Assembly (NCBI RefSeq): GCF_036346295.1
Contig: NZ_CP107819.1
Coordinates: 5,332,001-5,396,000 of the forward strand
Source: Streptomyces sp. NBC_00536
GTDB lineage: Bacteria > Actinomycetota > Actinomycetes > Streptomycetales > Streptomycetaceae
Length of the DNA stretch: 64,000 nt
Direction of reading: 5' to 3'
Shown here: in pieces, positions 27,181-33,456 of the stretch
Numbering within the stretch: the stretch's first letter is position 1
Layout: every line of letters starts with the position of its first letter
Position numbers and translations under genes: made by a program
The notes under the pieces: model-generated
Told to the model about the DNA's origin: nothing
The model's input: only the letters and a program-made list of their open reading frames with translations
Database searches by the model: none

Positions 27181-27257
27181 CAGCGGTCCACAGTAACAGC
27201 CGACGGATGGTCAAGAGCCTGCCTTTACCCGCGCGATAGGAGTTCTATGCTCGGTCC

Positions 27258-27842
27258 ATGGCAGAACTTCTGGCACTTGTCGAAGCCCGGCTGCGCACCG
27301 CGCTGGGTGAGCCCGACGCCCGCGCCGCCGTCACCTTCCTCGGCACCGACCGCATCGAGGTGCTCCGCTTCGGCGACGGCGACCTGGTGCGCTACGCGAC
27401 CCTCGGGATGTCGGCCCAGCCCATGGGCGACCCGACCGTGGTGGTCGCCGATCCGGTCCGCGGACCGCGCGCCGAGCTGGTGCTGACGGTACGGGCGGGC
27501 GTCGTCCCGACCGACCAGGTGCTCCGGCCGCTCGCGGTGCTCGGGGCCTCCCCGCAGGTCGAGGGGCTCGTGGTGTCGCCGGGGGCCTCGCTGGACCTGG
27601 GCGAACCGCTGTGGCCGGGCGCGCCGTTCAGTTCCGTACTGGTCGCCGAGCCCGGCGGGCTGGTGGAGGACCTGGAGCTGGCCGACCCGATGGACCCGGT
27701 GCGGTTCCTGCCGCTGCTGCCGATGACCTCGAACGAGGCCGCCTGGAAGCGGGTGCACGGCGCGGCCGCCCTCCAGGAGCGCTGGCTCGCGCGCGGCACG
27801 GATCTGCGGGATCCTCGGCGTACCTCCGTGGCGCTCGACTGA
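27258..27842 (+). CDS. Suppressor-of-fused (SUFU) domain protein
   Basis: 194-aa cytoplasmic protein. The order RIEVLRFGDGDLVRYATLGMSAQPM, then RAELVLTVRAG and a C-terminal FLPLLPMTSNEAAWKRVHG is characteristic of bacterial SUFU-domain proteins, often linked to immunity or toxin-partner roles. No toxin gene is adjacent. It diverges from corA and shares the short promoter region 27200-27257. Confidence 0.8.
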   Translation: MAELLALVEARLRTALGEPDARAAVTFLGTDRIEVLRFGDGDLVRYATLGMSAQPMGDPTVVVADPVRGPRAELVLTVRAGVVPTDQVLRPLAVLGASPQVEGLVVSPGASLDLGEPLWPGAPFSSVLVAEPGGLVEDLELADPMDPVRFLPLLPMTSNEAAWKRVHGAAALQERWLARGTDLRDPRRTSVALD

Positions 27843-27947
27843 CCGCAGTGGACTGAGAGCGGCCACCGGGGCGGAGAGCTGCTGATTCTTTCGTCCACTC
27901 TTGTGAGTGATGGTTCATTTGGGTGGGTGTCGTTACGGTCGGGTGTT

Positions 27948-28016
27948 ATGAATCTCAAGGCGTCGGCGAAGGCGCGGGCGGGCAGGGCTCTGGGAGTGGT
28001 GGCCAGCGATGGCTGA
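27948..28016 (+). pseudogene. Possible relic of an IS607-type serine recombinase (22 codons)
   Basis: The ORF reads MNLKASAKARAGRALGVVASDG and overlaps the TnpB-like start by 8 nt. IS607 TnpA proteins typically begin MNL(K/T)EWA and end in an Ala/Arg-rich helix overlapping tnpB. An internal deletion joining both ends would leave exactly such a peptide. It may still serve to couple translation to the downstream gene. The match is to remembered family features, not an alignment. Confidence 0.4.
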
Positions 28017-29649
28017 GCCGACCAGGCAATTGCGTGCCATCGCTCCGTCGTTCGTGGCGCTCGGTCCGTCCGGTGTGGCGATACGCGGCCGTCTCAAGGG
28101 TCTGAGTGTGGAGGACGAGAGGGTTCTGCGGCTGGTCGGCGCACATCAGGGGGCTCTGGCTTCCCGTGACCTCAAGCAGCGTTGTGGGGACGGTCCTGAT
28201 CATTCCGCTGATACGTGGGCGGTCCGTAAGCGGGGGCTGACCGCAGAGTCGTCGTCGCGGATCGCCGGGGCGATCACCAGGGCCAGCCACGATCAGTGGG
28301 CGCTCGCCCGCCGCTGCCAGGCCGCACACATACAGAACCTGGCTGCCGGCATCAAGACGCTGCGCCACCGTCTCGCCCTCCCGATCGGGGCGAAAGGCAA
28401 CAAGCGGGCTGCGGGCGGATACCGGTCCAAGAGCGAGTGGTTCAACAAGTCACGGCGTCTGACCGCCCTGGAGGCCCGCCATGAAGCCGCTCTCGCCGAC
28501 TGGCGGGCGGGCCGGGTCCGGGTGGTGCGGGGCGGGAAGCGGCTGGCGAACACCCGCCACCACCTGCCCGAAGCCCAGCTCACCGAGGAGCAGTGGCGTG
28601 CCCGCTGGGAAGCCGAACGCTGGTTCCTGGCCGCCGATGGCGAGTCCGGGAAACGGTTCGGGAACGAGACGATCCGCGTCACCCCCGACGGCGAAGTGTC
28701 GCTCAAACTGCCCGCCCCGCTCGCACACCTCGCCAACAGCAACCACGGCCGCTACGTCCTCGCCTGCCGGATCGCATTCGCGCATCGGGGCGTGGAATGG
28801 GCTGAGCGCATCAGAGCGAACCGGGCCGTGGCCTACCGCATCCACCTGGACGTCACACGCGGCCGCTGGTACCTGACCGCCTCCTGGCAACGCTCCCTCG
28901 TGCAGACGATCCCGCTCGCCACGGCCCGCGCGAACGGGATGGCCGGTGTCGACACCAACGCCGACCACTTCGCCGCCTACCGGCTCGACCCGCACGGCAA
29001 CCCGATCGGTGATCCGCAGCGCTTCCCCTACGACCTGTCCGGATCGGCTGACCGCCGTGACGCCCAGATCCGGCACGCCCTCACCCGGCTGCTGCACTGG
29101 GTGAAAAGCGTCGGGGTCAAGGCCATCGCGATCGAAGACCTCGACTTCACCGCCGAGAAGACCCGGGAGAAGCACGGGAGCAGGAAACGGTTCCGGCAAC
29201 TGATCACCGGGATCCCGACCGGCAAGCTGAAAGCGCGACTCGTATCGATGGCCGCCGAACACGGCCTCGCCGTCGTCGCGGTCGACCCGGCCTACACCTC
29301 CCAGTGGGGAGGCCGGCACTGGCGGAAACCACTGGCCACCCCACGCCGGAAGATGTCCCGTCACGATGCCGCCGGTATCGCGATCGGACGACGCGCCCTC
29401 GGACACCCGATCCGGCGACGGGCGGCACCGCCCCCACACGACCAGAGCGATCGTGTCGGGCATCGGACCGCCCAGGCCGGACCAGGCACCCGCAGGCGTG
29501 ACGGAAACCGCCCACCCGCAACGGACCACGTTCCCAGAGACGTGCCGCCGAGCGGGAAGAGAAAGCGGAGACCCAGCGCATCCAAAACCGTTCGGGACGC
29601 GCCCAGCACGCACCAGTGGGTCCAAGACCCACTGGTGCACACTGGCTAG
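28009..29649 (+). CDS. TnpB-like RuvC nuclease without canonical zinc finger
   Basis: 546 aa. The split RuvC site is visible: Asp315 (AGVDTNADH), Glu376 (AIEDLDF) and Asp453 (SRHDAAGIAIGRRALG), with RLVSMAAEHGLAVVAVDPAYTS before the third motif. In TnpB the segment after PAYTSQ carries CxxC pairs for zinc; here it reads WGGRHWRK with no Cys. All three catalytic acids are kept, so RNA-guided cleavage is plausible. The last ~80 residues are Pro/Arg-rich and likely overlap an omega-RNA scaffold that ends in the terminal hairpin. Confidence 0.8.
   Translation: MAEPTRQLRAIAPSFVALGPSGVAIRGRLKGLSVEDERVLRLVGAHQGALASRDLKQRCGDGPDHSADTWAVRKRGLTAESSSRIAGAITRASHDQWALARRCQAAHIQNLAAGIKTLRHRLALPIGAKGNKRAAGGYRSKSEWFNKSRRLTALEARHEAALADWRAGRVRVVRGGKRLANTRHHLPEAQLTEEQWRARWEAERWFLAADGESGKRFGNETIRVTPDGEVSLKLPAPLAHLANSNHGRYVLACRIAFAHRGVEWAERIRANRAVAYRIHLDVTRGRWYLTASWQRSLVQTIPLATARANGMAGVDTNADHFAAYRLDPHGNPIGDPQRFPYDLSGSADRRDAQIRHALTRLLHWVKSVGVKAIAIEDLDFTAEKTREKHGSRKRFRQLITGIPTGKLKARLVSMAAEHGLAVVAVDPAYTSQWGGRHWRKPLATPRRKMSRHDAAGIAIGRRALGHPIRRRAAPPPHDQSDRVGHRTAQAGPGTRRRDGNRPPATDHVPRDVPPSGKRKRRPSASKTVRDAPSTHQWVQDPLVHTG
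29610..29638 (+). ncRNA. Terminal hairpin, candidate omega-RNA 3' scaffold
   Basis: GCACCAGTGGGTC-CAA-GACCCACTGGTGC is a perfect 13-bp stem inside the last codons of the TnpB-like gene, 11 nt before its stop. TnpB guide RNAs usually overlap the 3' end of tnpB and end at the element boundary with the guide taken from flanking DNA. A transposon-end or terminator hairpin is the alternative. Confidence 0.4.
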
Positions 29650-29724
29650 GAACGGTAAGGATCGGACTCCGGACGGGTGATCGTCCCTTGACGCGGCGGC
29701 GGACGGGGAGGAGCGTGGCTTTGT

Positions 29725-30372
29725 ATGAGGGGCGAACCGAGTTGCCCGAAGTGTGGTGGCCGGGTCAGGGCGCCCGGTCTTTTCGCTGACTCCTGGCAGT
29801 GCTCGGTGCACGGCACCGTCCACCCCCTGCAGCCCGTCATTCCGCCCAGCGTCGAGGGCCTCGGCGTCGTGGTCAACCGTGCCCAGGTGCCGGTGTGGAT
29901 GCCGTGGCCGCTGCCGGTCGGCTGGCTGTTCACCGGGATCGCGGCCGCGGGGGACGACCGCAGCGGAGGGCGCGCCACCGCGGTGGCCTGCTCCGGACCG
30001 GGACCGCTGGGCGGCATCGGTGAGCTGCTGCTGGTCGCCGAGGAGCTGGGCGTGGGCCTGGGCGCGCGGTACGCGGGCATCGACGGCCCCGACCCGGGCC
30101 CCTTCATGAACGTATCGGCCCCGCCGCACGCCAAGGTGGTGGCGGCCGGGCGGCCGACCCCGATGTGGCACGTCACCGGGGTGCCGGAGGACCGCGCGGT
30201 CTTCGCGGGCGAGGCGCGCGGGCTGTGGCTGTGGGCCATCGTGTGGCCCGAGCAGTCCGGGCTGCTGATGTACGACGAGCTGGTGCTGACCGACCTGCGC
30301 GACGCGGGCGCCGAGGTGGAACTCCTGCCCTGCGGGGCGCTGAGCCCGCGGATCCTGGGCGGAGCCACCTGA
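29725..30372 (+). CDS. Hypothetical protein with N-terminal zinc ribbon (DUF6758-like)
   Basis: 215 aa. Residues 6-28 contain CPKCGGRV and WQCSVHG, a likely zinc knuckle. The rest is an alpha/beta domain with PLPVGWLFTGIAAAGDD, GGIGELLLVAEELGVGLGARYAG and LWLWAIVWPEQSG. It is cytoplasmic, with no enzymatic motif recognised. It precedes the PHP-domain gene in the same direction. The TnpB element ends about 70 nt upstream, so its original promoter may have been altered. Confidence 0.7.
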   Translation: MRGEPSCPKCGGRVRAPGLFADSWQCSVHGTVHPLQPVIPPSVEGLGVVVNRAQVPVWMPWPLPVGWLFTGIAAAGDDRSGGRATAVACSGPGPLGGIGELLLVAEELGVGLGARYAGIDGPDPGPFMNVSAPPHAKVVAAGRPTPMWHVTGVPEDRAVFAGEARGLWLWAIVWPEQSGLLMYDELVLTDLRDAGAEVELLPCGALSPRILGGAT

Positions 30373-30469
30373 GGACACGCGTACGTCTGTCAAGCCCTGG
30401 CCAGAGCAGGACCTTCTGCCCGGTTATCCTGGGGTGTCCCCCCGTCCGTCCGACCCCTGGAGCCGTGCC

Positions 30470-31342
30470 GTGCGCATCGACCTGCACGCCCACTCCACGG
30501 CCTCCGACGGTACGGACACCCCCGCCGAGCTGGTCCGCAACGCGGCCGCCGCCGGGCTGGACGTCGTCGCCCTGACCGACCACGACACCGTCGGCGGCTA
30601 CGCCGAGGCGATCGCGGCGGTGCCCGACGGCCTCACCCTGGTCACCGGAGCCGAGCTGTCCTGCCGTCTCGACGGCATCGGGCTGCACATGCTGGCGTAC
30701 CTCTTCGACCCGGCCGAGTCCGAGCTGTCCCGCGAGCGCGAGCTCGTCCGGGACGACCGGGTGCCGCGCGCGCGGACGATGGTCGGCAAGCTCCAGGACC
30801 TCGGCGTGCCCGTCACCTGGGACCGGGTCGCCGCGATCGCGGGCGACGGCTCGGTCGGCCGCCCGCACATCGCCGCGGCGATGGTGGAGGCGGGCGTCGT
30901 GGCCTCCGTCTCGGACGCCTTCACCCCGCAGTGGCTGGCCGACGGCGGCCGCGCCTACGCCGAGAAGCACGAGCTGGACCCCTTCGAGGCGATCCGGCTG
31001 GTCAAGGCGGCCGGCGGGGTCACCGTCTTCGCGCACCCGCTCGCCCTCAAGCGGGGCCGGTGCGTGCCGGAGAGCGCGATAGCCGAACTGGCGGCCGCCG
31101 GTCTGGACGGCATCGAGGTCGACCACATGGACCACGATCCCGCCACGCGTGCGCGGCTGCGCGGCCTCGCGGGCGAGCTGGGCCTGCTGACGACGGGTTC
31201 CAGCGACTACCACGGCAGCCGCAAGACCTGCGGCCTCGGGGAGTGCACGACCGACCCCGAGATCTACGGCGAGATCACGCGCCGCGCGACCGGGGCCTTC
31301 CCGGTGCCCGGCGCGGGCGGACAAGGCCGCACCGGCGCGTAA
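30470..31342 (+). CDS. PHP-domain metal-dependent phosphoesterase
   Basis: 290 aa. Metal ligands follow the PHP order: HAH at residues 6-8 (RIDLHAHSTASDGT), TDHDT, GAELSC, FAHPLALKRG and SSDYHGSRK. The single PHP domain without polymerase fits the YciV/RNase AM group, which hydrolyse nucleotide 5'-phosphates. GTG 30470 fits the family start; GTG 30434 would add 12 residues. TATCCT at 30425-30430 is a plausible -10. Confidence 0.88.
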   Translation: MRIDLHAHSTASDGTDTPAELVRNAAAAGLDVVALTDHDTVGGYAEAIAAVPDGLTLVTGAELSCRLDGIGLHMLAYLFDPAESELSRERELVRDDRVPRARTMVGKLQDLGVPVTWDRVAAIAGDGSVGRPHIAAAMVEAGVVASVSDAFTPQWLADGGRAYAEKHELDPFEAIRLVKAAGGVTVFAHPLALKRGRCVPESAIAELAAAGLDGIEVDHMDHDPATRARLRGLAGELGLLTTGSSDYHGSRKTCGLGECTTDPEIYGEITRRATGAFPVPGAGGQGRTGA

Positions 31343-31483
31343 GCGCCCCGTCGTACGCCCGCCCGCGCGCACATCTCCTCCAGGGGCCTCCCCGGGCCCC
31401 TTCCGGGACCGCCTCCGCGCGCGCTCGCGTACGTCCCCACACCCCTCACACCCCTCTTCTCCTGCAAGGCGCAAGGCATCTCT

Positions 31484-32089
31484 GTGTTCGATCTCGCCGT
31501 CTTCGGCTCTCTCTTCCTCACCCTTTTTGTCATCATGGATCCCCCCGGGATCACGCCGATCTTCCTCGCGCTGACCTCCGGCCGCCCGGCCAAGGTGCAG
31601 CGCCGGATGGCCTGGCAGGCGGTGTGCGTCGCCTTCGGCGTGATCGCCGTCTTCGGCATCTGCGGCCAGCAGATCCTCGACTACCTGCACGTCTCGGTGC
31701 CCGCGCTGATGATCGCGGGTGGTCTGCTGCTCCTGCTGATCGCCCTCGACCTGCTGACCGGCAAGACGGACGAGCCGAAGCAGACCAAGGACGTGAACGT
31801 CGCCCTGGTGCCGCTGGGCATGCCACTGCTGGCCGGTCCCGGTGCGATCGTGTCGGTGATCCTCGCGGTGCAGAAGGCCGACGGGTTCAGCGGGCAGCTC
31901 TCCGTCTGGTCCGCGATCATCGCGATGCACGTGGTGCTGTGGATCACCATGCGCTATTCGCTGGTGATCATCCGGGTGATCAAGGACGGTGGTGTGGTGC
32001 TGGTGACCCGGCTGGCGGGCATGATGCTCTCCGCGATCGCGGTCCAGCAGATCATCAACGGCGTGCTCCAGGTCGTCCACAACGCCTGA
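31484..32089 (+). CDS. MarC family integral membrane protein
   Basis: 201 aa with six TM helices. MDPPGITPIFLALTSG near residues 18-33 and the repeated GMPLLAGPGAIVSVIL are MarC family signatures. MarC-type proteins are of unknown function, formerly thought to give antibiotic resistance. GTG 31484 has AAGG upstream. The 141 nt before it shows no gene. A strong terminator follows. Confidence 0.9.
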   Translation: MFDLAVFGSLFLTLFVIMDPPGITPIFLALTSGRPAKVQRRMAWQAVCVAFGVIAVFGICGQQILDYLHVSVPALMIAGGLLLLLIALDLLTGKTDEPKQTKDVNVALVPLGMPLLAGPGAIVSVILAVQKADGFSGQLSVWSAIIAMHVVLWITMRYSLVIIRVIKDGGVVLVTRLAGMMLSAIAVQQIINGVLQVVHNA

Positions 32090-32121
32090 GCAGGTCCGTG
32101 GCGCCCGTCGCCGCTCATGCG

Positions 32122-32155
32122 AACGCCCCCGCACCGGGTCCGGTGCGGGGGCGTT
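32122..32155. terminator. Bidirectional terminator after the MarC gene
   Basis: AACGCCCCCGCACCG and CGGTGCGGGGGCGTT form a perfect 15-bp stem with GGTC loop, between genes ending at 32089 (+) and 32184 (-). Confidence 0.9.
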
Positions 32156-32183
32156 GTGCAGTGGTACGGCGGTGGGTTCGCCG

Positions 32184-32336
32184 TCAGGAGGACGCGGACT
32201 CGAACGGTCGGATGAGGATGCGCTGGCCTATGGATGCGGCCTGCTGCACGATCCGGTTGACGGAGGCCGCGTCCACGACGGTGCTGTCCACGGCGGTTCC
32301 GTCGACATCGTCCAGGCGCAGAATCTCGAAGCGCAT
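32184..32336 (-). CDS. Small hypothetical protein (50 aa)
   Basis: Reads MRFEILRLDDVDGTAVDST through IGQRILIRPFE. AAGGGAGAAG just upstream of ATG 32336 is a strong ribosome site, and codon bias is typical of coding DNA. No TM and no known motif; a small beta-alpha-beta fold is likely. The promoter region is unusually A/T-rich with an exact CGCTAAGG direct repeat, implying specific regulation. Confidence 0.7.
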   Translation of the reverse strand: MRFEILRLDDVDGTAVDSTVVDAASVNRIVQQAASIGQRILIRPFESASS

Positions 32337-32405
32337 CGGCTTCTCCCTTCGTCGGTGTTCTCCTTGCATACGTTCCAACGAAGTGTAGGAGGCAAACATT
32401 CCCTA

Positions 32406-32434
32406 CGCTAAGGAAATTTTTTCACTCGCTAAGG
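32406..32434 (-). promoter_or_regulatory. Tandem CGCTAAGG sites 21 bp apart
   Basis: Exact copies at 32406-32413 and 32427-32434, two helical turns apart, flank AAATTTTTT. They lie ~75-100 nt upstream of the 50-aa gene on the minus strand and overlap the 3' end of the upstream hydrolase gene. Same-face direct repeats suggest a dimeric or cooperative regulator. Confidence 0.4.
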
Positions 32435-33297
32435 ATTGACCCGTCGAAGTCTGCCCAGAAGGCCGCCAGGGCCCGGGCCGTGGCCGCCGGATCCTCCGCG
32501 TTGGGGGAGTGTTCCGTCCCCGCGATGACCGCCCGCCGGGCCCCCAGCCGGCCGGCCATCCCGTCCAGCCACGGCACCGGCCAGGCCGAGTCCACGGCCC
32601 CCGACAGCACCAGCTTCGGCAGCTCCACCGCGGCCAGCTCCGCCACCCGGTCCGGCTCGGAGATCAGGATCCGCCCGGTCGCGATCAACTGCTCCGGTAC
32701 GGTCGCCAGCCAGCGCGCGCGCAGGAACTCCGCCAGCTCGGCGGGGTCCGGCACGGCGTCCTCGGGATCCTGGGCGCGCATGGCCGCCCACACGGCGGGC
32801 ATGTCGTCCCGCATCATCTCCAGCGCCGCCACGAGCAGCTTCGTACGGTCCTGCTGGGCCTGGTCGATGGCGGCGGGCCCGCTGCTCATCAGCGTGAGCG
32901 AGGCGAAGGGGGACGCGTCGCGCAGGACGGCGGCGCGCGCGACCAGCCCGCCCAGCGAGTGGCCCACCAGGTGCACCGGACGGTCGGCGGCGCCCAGGGC
33001 GGCCGCCTGCGCCAGCAGGTCCCGCCCCAGCTCGGCCAGGGTGTAGGCGGCCTCGTCGCGCGGCCCGGCGCTCTCGTACTGCCCGCGCCCGTCCACCGCG
33101 ACCACCCGGTACCCGGCCTCCGCGAGCGGCTCCAGCAAGCCGACGAAGTCCTCCTTGCTCCCGGTGAACCCGGGGACCAGCAAGGCCGTGCCGCGCAGCG
33201 GCTCACCGGCCTCGTGTACGGCGAACTCGCCGCGGCCGGTGCTCAGGGACCGGGCGCGGGCGTGGGGCGGCAGGGTGAGGCGCGGCGGCTTGCTCAT
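32422..33297 (-). CDS. Alpha/beta-fold hydrolase
   Basis: 291-aa cytoplasmic enzyme. Nucleophile Ser in GHSLGG, oxyanion strand LLVPGFTGSKED, acid in LSGAVDSAWP and a late His in GTEHSPNAED. Substrate not indicated; the size suits esterases or lactonases. Transcribed alone on the minus strand; its last codons double as the control region of the small gene downstream. Confidence 0.87.
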   Translation of the reverse strand: MSKPPRLTLPPHARARSLSTGRGEFAVHEAGEPLRGTALLVPGFTGSKEDFVGLLEPLAEAGYRVVAVDGRGQYESAGPRDEAAYTLAELGRDLLAQAAALGAADRPVHLVGHSLGGLVARAAVLRDASPFASLTLMSSGPAAIDQAQQDRTKLLVAALEMMRDDMPAVWAAMRAQDPEDAVPDPAELAEFLRARWLATVPEQLIATGRILISEPDRVAELAAVELPKLVLSGAVDSAWPVPWLDGMAGRLGARRAVIAGTEHSPNAEDPAATARALAAFWADFDGSILSE

Positions 33298-33456
33298 GGC
33301 CAGAGGTTACCGGCCCGTAGGCGTCGGCGCCCGGCGCGCCCTATGCGCTCGGGGTCCCGCTCCGCGGCGCGCCTGTGGTCCCGCTCCGCGGGGACATGCG
33401 GACGGCCCCGGTCCCCCTCGGAAGGGGGACCGGGGCCGTCCGGTGGAGCGGGTGCC

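Larger units (their letters stand above)
27880..29660 (+). mobile_element. IS607/IS605-related remnant carrying a TnpB-like nuclease
   Basis: The boundaries are approximate. The left end holds the hairpin CACTC-TTGT-GAGTG (27896-27909) and an unusually T-rich stretch for this genome. The body is a 22-codon ORF overlapping a TnpB-like gene. The right end is a perfect 13-bp hairpin. No intact transposase is present, so the element cannot move by itself. It lies between a SUFU gene and a Zn-ribbon gene, near the join of two conserved gene blocks. Confidence 0.65.

Noticed and set aside
26921..27257. M-box magnesium riboswitch
   Set aside because: Position fits, but the conserved M-box core as remembered was not found, so only a generic structured leader is reported.
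28450..30393. 647-codon minus-strand ORF opposite the TnpB-like gene
   Set aside because: Antisense shadow over several plus-strand genes with no recognisable domain.
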